DNA of 64,000 nt from Leucosporidium creatinivorum (GCA_001600635.1 BCKL01000008.1:321830-385829), one strand, 5' to 3'. Counted from the first letter of the stretch, positions 11,247 to 22,545 are shown. A program made the numbers and translations. The notes: generated by a model not told the origin, from the sequence alone.

Positions 11247-13711
11247 TTACATCGCCGAGCTGGGCTCCGTCGCCAGCAAGGGAGTCTCAAACGCCGCCAT
11301 CGCGGTAGCGAACCACTCATTGAGGTCTTGAGTCGGCTCGTAAGTAGTGGAGAGAAGCGGATCAAAGTAAGTGTAGTTGGCGAAGGGATCGAGAGGGAGC
11401 GGCTGGACGTCGAGGCGATGATGAGGAAGGAGGGCCGCTTCGATTTGAACGATGATGGGAGGGACGGCAGGGTCAATGTAGGTGTAAAGCGTGAGCTTGA
11501 GGATTTGGAGGAGGCTGAGGAGCGCGCAGAGAGCGGGAGAAAGGGAAGGCCATGGTCGGTAATGGTGGTGAGGCAAGCGAGAGATGCGATGGTGTCGGTG
11601 TACAGTGCGGTAAGAAAGAGGAAAAGATACATCAGCCAAACTGATTCGGAGCGCTCGAGCGCCAACGCAACTCACGATTCTAGTGCAGAGACGGTTTCGG
11701 GCGAGAGGACTGCTCCCTCGGCGCTGTCTAGCAGCAGCTCCGCCCAGAGATGAAGACGATACCCGCGAAAGTGCGTCACATGGGGCAGAGAGGGAAGCTG
11801 CTGCATACTATTGCCCATGGCATGTCCCGCTCGGACGGCAACTTCCCGCACTTGCTTGCGAAGCAAGTCCATTCGTTCTCGCGAGCGAGCGGCGAAGTCG
11901 TCGGTCGGCGGAGGTAGTGTCCGGGCTCGACGCTCTAGCTCCCGATGGAAGCCTAGTACCAGGACGGCGTAACCGGTACGAACGAAGTAGCTGACTGAGC
12001 GCAGAGCGTATTGGACGGGCACTGGTCGTTTCGGCGGAGCTTGATCTTGCTGACTTTCGGGGAAGAGTGTGGGCGTGGAGACGGGCTGGAGGAAGTGCAC
12101 GCGTTGTAAGATCAACGAGGCAAGGTGGTCGAGGCGAGAGAGGCTGGCTTGAAAGTTGAGCGCCGCAAGCTCGTTCAGCGGCTTTCGGCGAGCGTGAGCT
12201 ACGAGGACCAGGTCAGCGACGCTACAGCGTTCACGGGCAGAAAGCAGAACTCACGGCCAGTGAATGTCTCCTCGAGTACCCTTGCCGAGTCATTGACGAG
12301 CATGAAGTCTGTGGGGGAGCTCGGTCAGCTTCAAAAATCGCGATCTCGGCGTTCAGCTCGCTCTACTCACAGGGCAACGTCGAGTTGAACACTCCGTTGG
12401 GATCATGAAACGTTGAAGTATCACTCAGAGTGGTGGCAAAGGCCTCCGGTGATATCGCCTCGGCGCCGTACAGCAGTCGATGGTCCTCGGCCGAGCTTGT
12501 GAGGAAGGCATCGAGTCGGCGAAGCTCAGAGCGCGGAGAGCCGGAGGGCGGGAGAGTGGGAGACTTACAACATGTTTTGAGATCCACAGTAGATCGAGCT
12601 GAGCGCCTCCTCACTCTGCAGAGTGAGTTGATGTGAGCCAGGATTCAAGGCTGGCCTCGCAGAGCCACTCACCAACCAACCGAACCAACGAGCTTGCTCT
12701 CTGATCTCATCCCAATCCGCTCCCAGAGCCCTTGCTTGTGCAGCATATGCGGCGCCGAAGGGTCGGCCGAACCGGTTGGCTGGGCCGAATCCTGCGAGTA
12801 GCGAGCCAGGTCAGCGACGGCGCTCGGGGACGATCAGGGGCGACAGATTCACGTGAATCGAGGAAATCAAGCAGATAGCAAGTAGTAGCAGACTCGGTTG
12901 ACCAATTGACGGTTACTCCAGCTTCATCAGCAGCGCGAAGGGCCTCCTCGGTGAGCGCTCGGCAGGCGCCTTCTCGGCGTCGACCGAAGCTAGCCCAATC
13001 TGTTGAAGATGGCCACGAGCACAGCTCTTCCAGCGAGCTAGGTAGCTGACCATCTCCTAGGATAGCAGGGTGCGGCGAGATGAGGGCAGCCGTAGCGAGG
13101 ATGGCCAGAGTCAGAGCGCGAGTCGGCGGCGGAAGTAGGTCTGGCCGCCAGTGGCATTGCGACAGCATCTGACGGAGACTGGAGAGAGAGAGTAGGGGAT
13201 GTCGATGCTGAGGAACTCGGGTGAAGCCTGTTGAGATAGCAGGGGGTCAGCCCGACATCAAGACCGAAAGCCGACTCGGAGGAGCTCACAATCGAACAAA
13301 TGCACTACTAGGGGACCCGACAGGCTCGTTGGAGTTGCTGGTAGAGGACAAGTGACTTCATGAAGGGCCGGTGCCAACATCGAAGGCATCGCGGTCGTGG
13401 AAGTTGTTCGAGCGCTCGGCGCCGAACCTGAAGGGGAAGGAGACCACTCGGGTTCGACTCCAGCGCTGGACTCCTTGGCCTTGCGGACGGGCTTACGTCT
13501 GACTACTGGTGACGTGATGCATCTGCAGAGGAGGTCAGCTGTGGGTTTCGTGGAGCGCGAGGAAAGGAGAAAGGGCTCACTCTGCACCGTTCTCGACACA
13601 TCGCGGGCAGGGAGTTCCGGGAGCCTGAGAATGGCAGAGCACTCGTTTCGACTTGCAGCGATCGCACGCCGGGAGCTTGCGAGGTTTCGTGAGGACGTCG
13701 TCGAAAGGCAT
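11247..13711 (-). CDS. Zn(II)2Cys6 transcription factor with fungal-specific middle region
   Basis: Nine exons (ascending: 11247-11640, 11676-12198, 12255-12308, 12371-12495, 12569-12615, 12673-12791, 12853-13227, 13290-13522, 13581-13711) give 666 residues. The zinc cluster at residues 16-45 (C16, C19, C26, C35, C38, C45; x2, x6, x8, x2, x6) includes CDRCKSKRVLC; the last cysteine is completed by the first splice. The middle part (HRHPLLSLSSLRQML; REQARWFGWLSEEAL) looks like the helical fungal transcription-factor region. Spacing matches the regulator at 1023, but the rest is unrelated. The last intron (11641-11675) would be only 35 nt; a competing frame across 11540-11660 also looks protein-like, so the C-terminus is uncertain. 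Confidence 0.75.
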
Positions 13712-14127
13712 GCTGAGGTCCTCGCCGGGATGCTGCAGAGGTGTATCCGAGCAAGGGAATGTCCTAGAGTGTACTATGCAGCCTTCTGCAGGCCGATGTT
13801 GCTGAGAACTTGAGTCGAGGTGAGAGTAGAAGGAAGAGAAGCGCTGCGAGAGAGGCGAGCGTCGATCACCAGCGAGGTGGTCTCAGCTCGGAGATGATGA
13901 GGAAAGGAAGCTGCGTCAGCCTACAGAAGAGCAGCGCAAATCATCGACGAGTTGTAGCGAGAGTGAGGGCTTCGGGTGGAGCGATGTATGGTGATGGAAG
14001 CCAGAGGGAAGCAACACCGAGATTGGCGCCGAGAAGAGGGGCCAGATCGTTGCCGACAAGCTGCAGCTCGTCACAGAAGGGTGTACACCTTCTCGGCTGC
14101 TCACGAGCACCTCTGCAGTCGATCAAA
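13712..14127. other. intergenic between TF gene and F-box-like locus A
   Basis: Shared upstream region between the minus-strand regulator and locus A. Open frames here have no recognisable content and are treated as chance. Confidence 0.45.
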
Positions 14128-14323
14128 GTACACCTCGAAGTGTTTCCTGACCTTGCAGTCGGTTTCTGTCGTGTCTCGTTTCGCGCATTTCGTGTCGCCT
14201 CTCTTTCTCCTCCGCTTCACTTCGTTCTCGCTTCGACACTGTTGGACAGCTGGACAGAAGGAAGCTCTACAGCGACTAGCACCCTCCACAACCTACAGCA
14301 CCCTCCCTCGAAGCTCTACCAGG
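14128..14323 (+). repeat. F-box-family upstream block, copy at locus A
   Basis: About 200 nt shared with the regions directly upstream of B, C, D and E. Common landmarks are GTTTCCTGACCTTG, CACTTCGTTCTCGCTTCG, ACAGCTGGACAGAAGGAAGC and TCGAAGCTCTACCAGG, the last just before the start-codon position. It has the same orientation relative to each gene, so it behaves as promoter/leader copied with the genes. Confidence 0.75.
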
Positions 14324-15551
14324 GTGGACAACCTGCTCGAAGCTCAGTCCCCTTGTCCCGCTCAGCCCGTCGAAGCTCCCCGCCAGCTGACCCTCGCTCC
14401 CCACCGAGATCCTGCAGCGTATCATCCAACTCGCTCTCCCCCGACTCTCCTTCAAGACCTTTCGAGAGCGCTACGACATCCTCCTCACCTGCTGTCGCGT
14501 CAACAAGCTCTGGGCGGCGTTGGCGCAGAAGGAACTCTTTCGCCATGTCTGGTGTAGAACAGAGGCCTCCAAAGACAAGTTCGGTCGCTCGAGGATGCAG
14601 GAGGAGCTCAGCACGCAATCACTCTGGCTTCGGGAGGGGGCCGCCGTCTCCACACACAATCGAGTCTTCGCGGCTTGTGGGACGTTGAAGATGCTGTCCA
14701 TGACAGCTTTCCACCAAGAGATCCACCTGAGCGTTCCCGCACTGCTGCAGGTCTCAAGAGGCGAGTCACCCTCTTTTTCGGCGAATCGGCTGAGGCTGAC
14801 CAGCGTGCTTGCAGACCTCGAGGTGCTCGCTCTGGACTTCTTGCTTCTCGAATCGGCGCTCGAGACCAATCCTAGTACTTTCCCTGCCCCCCGTCGCCTC
14901 TCGCTCTCGTGCTTTGCGCGCTCGACGGACACGGCGACCTTTCTTCGCGCAGCAACCCTCCCTCTCCTCGAAGCGCTGGATATCACCTGCAGCAGTGGCC
15001 ACTCACAGGGGAACCTGGATGAGCTGTCCGGGTGCATCGTCGCTCTCGCCCCTCAATTGCTCTCATTCTCTTTCTCGGCCCACTGCCTTCCCTCTTCGAC
15101 GGTCCTCTCGCCCGAAACCTGGCCGGCCATGTCGAAGCTCCAGCACCTCACACTTCACCACAATGCCGACCTAAAGAAGCCACTGTCCTCCATCTCGTCC
15201 CCACTTATCACCCTCCGCCTTCGTGGACCTGTGCCGGAGGACGACGACGATCTCCCATTCGACATTTCGGCGCTCGCCAAGATCATCAGCGTGCCCCCTG
15301 GCTGTCTCAAGACCCTTAGGCAACTCGTCCTCCCTCGCACAACTCCTCCCACTCTCGCTGGGGACGACGACGACCCGGAAGAGATCGAGCAGCAGCTTGC
15401 TACCGAGGTCGTGATTGCTCGTTGCCGCGATCTGGGCATTGCCATTTCGCATTGGCCAGAAGTGGAGCACGTCACCTTCATGGAGTACATCGAAGATGAG
15501 CTGAGCTTTACGTTAGTCTCTACCGTGCCGCTGCCCGCCCGAGCTCGCTGA
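14324..15551 (+). pseudogene. F-box-like/LRR paralogue A, probably damaged at its 5' end
   Basis: Closest to copy E at 46 kb. The position of the family start codon reads GTG (14324) instead of ATG. Near 14383 there is one extra base compared with E, so the first 20 residues (to APRQL) and the F-box-like segment (LQRIIQLALPRLSFK) are in different frames. Downstream, the frame is intact over about 380 residues: F-box-like remainder (RERYDILLTCCRVNKLWAAL), then leucine-rich repeats to TGA 15551. The family intron is kept (14761-14814, GC donor GCGAGT), joining 14760 to 14815. It may be a relic or make a shortened protein; a sequencing error at one site cannot be excluded. Confidence 0.6.
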
Positions 15552-15793
15552 CCTTCCTCGCGCTCGCAGATGAGAAGAAAGCTCGAAGGGTGGCAACGAT
15601 AGGTCGACGAAGAATGCCGCTAGCTCGTTGTTGGCTGTGGAGTCCTTGCTGTACGTCTGTTCTCGATCCCAGCTGAGAGCTTCGAGCCAAGAACCAAGAA
15701 CCAGGCGAGCCGTCTCGGCGTTCTCTCCAGCTCTCAGCGAAGGAAAACGAAGCCTGAACAAACAGAGACTGCTATGGCGCTATCAAATACCTA

Positions 15794-16411
15794 TCAAATC
15801 ATCCTTTCCTGAGCCGACGACCTAGGTTGCTGCTGCTCGACAAACGTCCTAGGCTGCTCGGCGCACTTCCTGCCCCATCTCCTCCTCGACTTCTCCTCAA
15901 CAACGGGCACGGCGGGAGCCTCCTCAGCAACGCTGCTCTCCCTGATTGTCCTCCTCAGCGCATCGTTTTCGTTCTGCAGGTCCTGGAAGTTGTGCTTGGC
16001 GTGCGAGTAAGCCCAGGCGCCGATACCGCCGACGACGAGGAGAGGGAAGAGACGGGGACCACGGCCAAAGTGGCCTCGACGGTAGTGGCGGCCGAACTCG
16101 GCGTAGTAGGGGTGAGGGTGGCCGGGGTAGGTGGGAGGGAAATGAGGAGGTTGAGGAGGGTGGGCGAAGGCGTGTTGGGCGGTGTGCATCGCCGAGTTGA
16201 CGGCCGAGGAGGCGGGAGCGGCGGAGGCGGCCCTGTCGAAGCGACGAGGAGTCTTAGCAATGTATTCGTGAGGTTTGAAGCGAACAAGGACTCACGAAGC
16301 GGCGTGAGAGGCGGCTTGCGCGGCCTGAGGAACGGCTTGAGCCATCTCGGGTGCGAAGTTGTAGGGAGTGGGGAATGGTGGTGCTTGGACGCGATACCAG
16401 AAGAAAGACAT
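15794..16411 (-). CDS. small single-pass membrane protein, unknown function
   Basis: Not recognised. Exons 16296-16411 and 15794-16232 give 184 residues; the splice completes a serine codon. The N-terminus is Ala/Gln/Pro-rich, followed by a His/Pro/Tyr-rich stretch. One hydrophobic segment (LFPLLVVGGIGAWAY) precedes a short heptad-like region (HNFQDLQNENDALRRTI) and a charged tail. The arrangement of one membrane pass, short coiled coil and charged tail recalls small organelle membrane proteins, but no family is assigned. Confidence 0.65.
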
Positions 16412-17059
16412 GGTACTGAGGTGGTGATGTAGGTGAGTAGAGAGTTGAAGTTCTAGACGAGCTGATAAGAGCTTGCCGAAGGGGAAGGGGCGAGGGTGAG
16501 GGTGTGAAGTGCTGTGAGGCTGTTGTGAGAGAGCTGGTGTGCTTGAGGAGGAAGAGAGACGATCAGCGCATCTTATAAACCCTCCTGAACTCCCGCCGAG
16601 GCCGACGATCCACGCAAGACGAGTCGCCCGGCGTGGCCGAGGTGAGGCGCCAGCCCTTTCGGCCAGCTCACGACGCGTCTCGGCAGCTCGGAGGAAGGTC
16701 GGCCGATGGCGAAAAGGGCTTCGGTACCGAGCAAACAGCATCATGTTCGGCCATCTGCATGTACGACCTGACCGAGAAAGCTGCTGGAAGATGCGAAGGC
16801 GGAGGTAGGAGGAGCGATGACCGAACCGAGTGCCGGAGGCCGTTCGGAGAAGGATGAGAGGGGGCGGAGGTGCAGAGCGAAGGAGAACGAGGGTTAGTCG
16901 AGATCCTGTAGTCGCTTGAAGGCTGCCGTGAAGCTCTGAAGCGACAGTCCCGCTCGTTGGACCCTTCGCGAGTCGCTTCGCTCGCCCAGCTCATCGCCGA
17001 GCTCGACTGCGAGGTGCCGCCTGCTGCTCCAAGTCTACTCGATGGCAACACATCATCCT
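16412..17059. other. intergenic between CBP3 3' end and small membrane protein
   Basis: Holds the promoter of the minus-strand membrane protein and the 3' region of CBP3. No coding signal seen. Confidence 0.5.
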
Positions 17060-18193
17060 CTACAGCTTGGAGAAGTCGACCAAGCTCCCTGGTCCCGTCT
17101 GGGGATTGCCTCCCATCACGACATGGTCCGGCAGCCGCTCCAATCGCTGGATCTCCTTGCGGATGTAGACGACCAGCTTCTCCAGGCTCAGCACGAACTC
17201 GAGGTCGGGGTCGTCGGGGTACAGAGGGGTGAAGCTGGCGCGGGAAGGGTCCACGATGGGCTCGTCGGTGGTGAAAACGTCCTCGGACTTCTGCCCCTTC
17301 TTGAGCACCTTCTTCTGTACGGGGTCGATCGCCAGCGGGTTGGGGTTGGGGCCAATCTCGGGGACCTCGCCTGCCTTTGGTGCACGCTTGCCCTTGACTC
17401 CTCCTACGCCGCCCCAGCCTCCGCCGAAAACGTTCCTCCAGACGGCCGCCGCGAGCACCGGGTCGCTGCTGATGAGGCCCTCGTCGTAGGCGGCGCACGA
17501 GCCGTGGTACTGCTCGAGCATGTCCTTCATGTAGCCCTTGATGAGGCGGCCTTGGGTGACGGCGTAGGGACCTCGGATGCGGAGCTCGACGTCGATGAAG
17601 AAGTGGTTGATAAGCTCTTGAATGTAGGTGCGGCCGAGGGGAGGAGGGAGGGAGCGGAAGCGGACAGAGAGGAGCCAGACGTGGAGGGTGGTGATGGAGA
17701 ACCAGGTCTGGAAGGAAGGCGGCAGCGAGCATTCTACGCGAAGGGGGTGAGCGGAAGTCAGCTCGTCCATAACAAGGGCCGAGATATTGTACAGTAGCAG
17801 CTCACCCTCGTAGAAGAAGGGCGCTGCAATCTCTCCTCGTTCTGCGCATCGATCGTAGTAGTCGCTAGCGGTCCTAATGGCCGTCGATGTCTGCGAGTGG
17901 TAGCCAAAGAGGTTGGCGAGTTTTGTGACGACGGAGACGGTCATGGGCGAGTATTTGGCAGCATTGGGCAGGTTGGAGCCTGGTAGGTTTGTTGGTGTAG
18001 GCTTGGGCGTCGGGCGGTCGGCCGTCTTGGACTCGGTCGAGGGAGGCGGAGGGGGAGTCGAGGAGGAGGGGGTGGTCGAGTACGGGCGAAGGAGTAGCGA
18101 AGTAGCGGTGGGAGCTGCTGTAGGGGCAGCACGAGCTGAAGGTGCTACGCGTACTGCTGCCTGTGCTGCTGCTCGGGTGCGAGAGTAGCTCAT
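17060..18193 (-). CDS. CBP3: ubiquinol-cytochrome c reductase assembly chaperone (CBP3/UQCC1)
   Basis: Exons 17807-18193 and 17060-17734 give 353 residues. CBP3 binds newly made cytochrome b at the mitoribosome exit and is needed to assemble complex III. The Ala/Arg/Ser-rich N-terminus (MSYSRTRAAAQAAVRVAPSA) is a plausible presequence. The chaperone domain begins at about residue 80 and includes FFYEECSLPPSFQTWFSITT, LHVWLLSVRF and YIQELINHFFIDVE. The intron (17735-17806, 72 nt) contains no stop and is frame-neutral; splicing gives the family-like YEEC junction, so I treat it as removed. A longer Gly-rich loop lies in the C-terminal third. Confidence 0.87.
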   Translation of the reverse strand: MSYSRTRAAAQAAVRVAPSARAAPTAAPTATSLLLRPYSTTPSSSTPPPPPSTESKTADRPTPKPTPTNLPGSNLPNAAKYSPMTVSVVTKLANLFGYHSQTSTAIRTASDYYDRCAERGEIAAPFFYEGELLLYNISALVMDELTSAHPLRVECSLPPSFQTWFSITTLHVWLLSVRFRSLPPPLGRTYIQELINHFFIDVELRIRGPYAVTQGRLIKGYMKDMLEQYHGSCAAYDEGLISSDPVLAAAVWRNVFGGGWGGVGGVKGKRAPKAGEVPEIGPNPNPLAIDPVQKKVLKKGQKSEDVFTTDEPIVDPSRASFTPLYPDDPDLEFVLSLEKLVVYIRKEIQRLERLPDHVVMGGNPQTGPGSLVDFSKL

Positions 18194-18581
18194 CTTGTCG
18201 GTTCGAGAAGTGCAAGATGGTCGAAAGTCGAGAAGCGGCGCGCCTGACTTTCGGAGGATCGTCGTGTTGGCAATTGCGCATTTCGGTGCAGAGGTGTCCA
18301 AAGCAAGATAAAAGTTCAGCAATACTCGGCTAGAAACGAGCGCCAGATGATCCCATGCAATTTGGGTGCAAAGGGCGCCGAGGTCGCTTTCTAGCTCTCG
18401 CTCTCGCTCTCTTCCAGCTCGACTCACACCCACACTCAAGCGCCAAAAGTGCGGGAAAATGAATAATCGAGTGCAGTCAGAGCCCCACGCGAGCTGGTCC
18501 TCCTTTGGACCTCATCGATAGCGCCTTCGCCGAGCTTCGTCTGCGAGAGGGCCGAAAGTCAGTACCGGTGAGTCGGGTGGC
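18194..18581. other. intergenic, CBP3 promoter and 3' side of gene B
   Basis: No gene seen. It lies between two minus-strand genes. Confidence 0.5.
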
Positions 18582-19787
18582 TCAGCAGCGGGCTCGCCAG
18601 CAGCTCAAAGCATCCTCAAGATGGCCCACTGTGTCGTTGAAGGCGATGTGCGGCCGCAGAACGACTTTGACGTCGCGCTCTTCGGACCAGCGCATGACTT
18701 CCTCACGCTCATCCGCCAAGTCGTCCACGGCCAGCAGCTCGATCCTCGCCTTATCGATCTCTTCAAGAGGTATAGTCATCTCCTTGAGCAAGAGTAGGCA
18801 AGGCGGTCGACGCTTCAGCGCGTCGAGGAAAGGGCGGAGGGCGAGCTGGGGGTGGGCGAAAGCTGGCCCAAGGCGGAAGGTTTCGAGAGAGGTGGTGATG
18901 AGAGGTAGGATCTCGCTGAGAGGAGCATCGGAGTCCAACACGAGGTGCTTGAGCGAGGTCAAAGCCGGCCAAAGGTCGTGAGGGAGCTCAGTCCAAAGGA
19001 TCGTCGGGGCGGCGAAAGCCAAAGAGTTGAGATTGGGCAGGCAATGACGAAGGCTTGTCAGCATGGCTCCGAGTGTCGATTGAGCACCTCCTTGATCGTC
19101 TAGAGAGAGTGTGAGGTGTTGTAGCAGAGGCAGTTCGGATCCCGAGAAGAAGTCGGCGACGGCTTCGGCGCTATTGTGCTTGAGAAAGGACAAGGCAAGG
19201 TGACGAAGCCGAGGGAAAAGGAGTGGGTCGCGACGGTTCATCTTGACGCTGCAGCCACCGAGAACGAGCACTTCGAGGTCTGCCAGTGGGTCGGGGCAGT
19301 CAGCTGTCGTCGTCGCCGAAACGAATCGAGAGGCTGACGACTGACCTGGAGCGATCCCGCTGAGCAGGCTCGGTCGAATGTATCCGGTACTACCCCTCCC
19401 GGCGAAGTACAGCGCGCTCAGTCCTCGGCAAACTCGCGCGGTCGTGATGCGCGAGGTCGGCGCTCCCAGCATCCAAAGCGAGCGGGTCCGAGGGTCCTTG
19501 GCGGAGGATGCAGCTCGAGCACGAATCAGCCCTAGTGAATGAGATGCAGGTTGTCCGAGCTGGACATGGCTCCATAGCTCGACTTGAGCTACAGCTGCCC
19601 AGGCTTTGTTGACGCGACAGAGCTCCAACAGGGCGGCGTTGCGCTCTCCAAAAGTGGTGAAGCTCAGAAGGGGAAGGGCCAGGTGGATTATACGCTGCAG
19701 GATCTCGGTGGGGAGCGAGGGGAGCTGACGGCGAGCTTCGTCGGGCTGAGCGGCAGGAGGGGCTTGAGCTTCGAGCGGGTCGTCCAT
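18582..19787 (-). CDS. F-box-like/LRR protein, paralogue B (subfamily 1)
   Basis: Exons 19346-19787 and 18582-19279 give 379 residues. The N-terminal F-box-like motif is LPTEILQRIIHLALP followed by LLELCRVNKAWAAVAQVELW. The rest is irregular leucine-rich repeats (LEVLVLGGCSV, LPLLQHLTLSLDDQ, LTSLKHLVLDSDAP). By family analogy it could be an SCF ubiquitin-ligase substrate adaptor binding Skp1; this is inference. The intron 19280-19345 is frame-neutral, at the same place as in A and E but with a GT donor. The ATG at 19787 is preceded by the shared upstream block. It is the mirror partner of E at 46 kb. Confidence 0.8.
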   Translation of the reverse strand: MDDPLEAQAPPAAQPDEARRQLPSLPTEILQRIIHLALPLLSFTTFGERNAALLELCRVNKAWAAVAQVELWSHVQLGQPASHSLGLIRARAASSAKDPRTRSLWMLGAPTSRITTARVCRGLSALYFAGRGSTGYIRPSLLSGIAPGQSSASRFVSATTTADCPDPLADLEVLVLGGCSVKMNRRDPLLFPRLRHLALSFLKHNSAEAVADFFSGSELPLLQHLTLSLDDQGGAQSTLGAMLTSLRHCLPNLNSLAFAAPTILWTELPHDLWPALTSLKHLVLDSDAPLSEILPLITTSLETFRLGPAFAHPQLALRPFLDALKRRPPCLLLLKEMTIPLEEIDKARIELLAVDDLADEREEVMRWSEERDVKVVLRPHIAFNDTVGHLEDALSCWRARC

Positions 19788-20010
19788 CCTGGTAGAGCTT
19801 CGAAGAGGATTGCTGTAGCTTGTGGAGGGTGGTGGTCGTAGTAGAGCTTCCTTCTGTCCAGCTGTACGAGAGCCGAAGCGAGAACGAGGTGAAGCGGAGG
19901 TGAAAGAGAGGCGAGAGAACGGCGAGAGGCGAAATAACGGCCGCTGTCTCCCAAGGTCAGGAAACAGATTGAGGTGCAGAAATTGGCAAGCGGGGTGATG
20001 GAGAGCCAAG
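19788..20010 (-). repeat. F-box-family upstream block, copy at gene B
   Basis: Same block as at 14128-14323, on the minus strand directly upstream of B, with GTTTCCTGACCTTGGGAGAC at the distal end and TCGAAGCTCTACCAGG next to the ATG. Confidence 0.75.
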
Positions 20011-20014
20011 CATA

Positions 20015-22217
20015 GGCTACATGATACCTCAACTGCACTCTACAGCTTTTCCAGCTCCGCTTGGCCGTTCGCCAGACCTACAAACCGAGGCGAACAGCCA
20101 TCGCCGAGCGCTCGTTCAAGGAATCAAATCTGCCCCGTCACTCGGCTCTCTGGTCCAAATCGGCGTCCAGAGGGAGTCTTACTTATCTCGCTCCTCAACA
20201 CAAGCGAAACTGCCCATCTCAGGCTACTCTAGTCTCTAGTCTCCCGCCTCTCGCTCGGCGCCCTCCTCAGCAGCTCGACCGCGCCGAGACAAAGCGAGTA
20301 TTGCACATCCAAGAAAGCTCGCATCAGCAGTAACACATTCGATCATTGAGCACCTTCCTCTCAAGGTGCCTTCGCGACTCTGGAGAGGCTCAAGAAGTCA
20401 GCTCAGCGCAGAGCAGCGAGCTCCTCAAACGAGCGAAAGACTCACCAAACCTTCTTCGCATCTCCCAGAGAGGTCAGTGAGGAGTTGGATTCGAAGGCCT
20501 TCGTCTCCAGCAGCTTGATAGTTCTCTCCTTGCACAATGTGCGTAGTGAGGCTCGCTCGGCAAGCTCGGCGAGCGATTCTGGTGCGACGCCGCAGCTCGA
20601 GGGGTCTGTAGTGCAGGAAGGGTCGGAAGGTATGTCGAGCGTTCCGAGCTTGGCGAGAGAGGGGTGAGCCTCGTTGAAGAGGTTGAGAAGAGGCTGGACA
20701 GAGCCCAGTCTCGTGGCGTCGGAACGGAGGCGAAGGTATTGCAGGGGCGAGGAGAGGTGGCGAAGGATTTGGTGGCGATCAAAATCGATAACGAGGCGTT
20801 CGAGGTTTTGGAAGCAGTCCCAGAAGGTGGTGGGAAGCTCGTCGAGCAGGTCGCGGTCGTCGTCGACGTCGGGAAGGGAGACCGAAAGGAAGAGAGCACG
20901 GAGATGTGGGGCGAGCGCTGCCATGTGCTCTTGTAAGCGGCCGACTTGATAGGTCATGTTGATAGCCCCGCCTTCACGCACGACGACGGTGAGGCTCTCG
21001 AGGTGAGGGAAACGTCGTGGGTCGAGGATGCCGAGTTCGGATAGTAGAGAGTAACGGAGGATGAGGCGTCGCAAAGNAGTGAACTCGACGGCGGCGGATT
21101 GCGAGATTCGGACGTGGTCCATTGTGAGCTCGACCAGTCCTGTAGGGAGCGCATAGCATCAGTGGGAGCTGTGAGGCCGTTCAGCAACGATAGACTTACC
21201 CTTAGCGACGCTGTCGAGTGCATAGCAGGGGCTCAAGGGACCGGCAGCAGTCCTAGACACGATACTGATAGTCTTCATCCCCGTGCAGGCTTCGAAGAGG
21301 AGGGAGAGTCGCGAGTTCGACCAAGCGATCGCCATGCCGCTGCTCGCCTGCTCCGTGTCGATCCACAGCGACTGAGGGGTCGTCCAAGCGCCTGTCGCAG
21401 CTTCGATGCTCTGCTGCGCGTCCATGTACACGCCCGCATCGCGCGCCGTGCGAATCCAGGCGTGGGCGAAGAGCTCCTGCTGTCCGAGCGCGCGCCACAT
21501 GCGAGAGACTCGACAGAACTGCAGGAGGACAGCGTAGCGCTCCTTGTAGCAGGCGAAGGTATGAGGAGGTAGAGCAAGTCGAATGATGCGCTGGACGAGC
21601 TCGGTCGGGAGGGTTGGGAGGGTCTGAGTCGAGGGACGAGCGGTGGGCATGTTGTGTGAGCTTCGAGGGGAGTGCTGTAGCTTGTTGACGGTGCTGGTCG
21701 TCCGAGAGCTTCGTCCTGTCCAGCTGTACGAGAGTCGAAGCGAGTACGAGGTGAAGCGGAGGAGAAAGAGAGGTGAAAGGGCGTCGAGAGGCGAAATAAC
21801 GGCGGCTGTCTCCCAGGGTCAGGAAACACTTTGAGGTGCACTTTGATCGACTGCAAGGAGCTTCAGAGGCTTTACAACCGATACCGTGTCCACCTTGACG
21901 GGCTACAGCCGCTTGCGAGCTTTCTGACCTCTCCCCTCGGCGCTCGGCAGGTCCTTCCAGTTGCGAAGTCGAACGCCAGAGCCGTGAGCTCATCCCTCAG
22001 GTTGTGGAGTGACTTCAGGCGCTGGAGGAAGCTCAAACTTCTTCAGAAGATACGTGGCGGATCTTGAAGTCGACAGCGAGCCGCTACGATGCTCCAATTC
22101 GCTCGAGCTGCCATCGCCGAGACCAGCTCTCAAGGCTCGAGCAGAGCGCTGGCTCGTTCTGAGGCGCCGTTGAGCGTCTCGGAGGGATCTCATATGTATC
22201 ATACCGGACTCTACTGA
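20015..22217. repeat. inverted-duplication arm 1 (gene C and flanks)
   Basis: About 2.2 kb that reappears in reverse orientation at 42541-45805. Similarity covers the 3' flank (20015-20441), gene C, its upstream block and 5' flank to about 22217. Net arm length matches arm 2 once the 1061-base internal duplication there is removed. Coding identity looks high, with scattered differences in both exons. Confidence 0.85.
20442..21650 (-). CDS. F-box-like/LRR protein, paralogue C (subfamily 1)
   Basis: Exons 21200-21650 and 20442-21139 give 382 residues. The F-box-like segment is LPTELVQRIIRLALP followed by LLQFCRVSRMWRALGQQELF. The C-terminal two thirds are leucine-rich repeats (FPHLESLTVVV, LQYLRLRSDATRLGS). 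The intron 21140-21199 lies one phase-1 glycine codon after SVAK. One ambiguous base (N at 21077) falls in exon 2, at the same codon as the N in D2. Possible SCF adaptor role is by family analogy. Nearly identical to D2 in the opposite orientation. Confidence 0.8.
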
Positions 22218-22545
22218 CCCTCGACTGCCTCCCATGTTTAAGGAAGGGTGAGAAGAGCCGTGCAAGACCCCTCCGAGTCGCCGCCGAAGCGGGCTCGGCG
22301 ATGGCCTGCCTTGCTGCTGGAGAGGTTTGAGAGCCCAAACAGGCGTGTAGGAGCTACATGAGAGCTACCACTCTACCTTGACAACGCTACAACTCTCCAC
22401 CTGCCCCCCTAACCCGACCTCTCCCCTCCCCTTGTCCGCCTCTTCTCAAGCTTGCCCTTCTCCCGCTCACTGCTCCTCCACTCGTTCTCGCTTCGACTCG
22501 CTCTCGCTGGACAGGATCAAGCTGCTAAGCAGAGGACGACTGAAA
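22075..22545 (+). repeat. direct repeat R1 (also 37.2 kb; partial inverted copy at 42.55 kb)
   Basis: About 470 nt running from AGCGAGCCGCTACGATGCTC to about CTAAGCAGAGGACGACTG. It is nearly identical to 37211-37685 in the same orientation. Its first 140 nt also occur reversed at 42541-42690. No coding or transposase content is seen. Here it lies about 0.5 kb upstream of F-box gene J, so it could be a copied promoter segment. Confidence 0.75.

Noticed and set aside
13453-13475. GGTTCGACTCC as a tRNA T-loop.
   Set aside because: Lies in the coding exon of the Zn2Cys6 gene; no matching acceptor or anticodon stems nearby.
16668-17732. 354-codon minus-strand frame overlapping CBP3.
   Set aside because: Out of frame with CBP3, composition typical of GC-rich shadow frames.
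22075-22545. R1/R2 as solo long terminal repeats.
   Set aside because: No terminal TG/CA pair, flanking duplication or element coding sequence was recognised.
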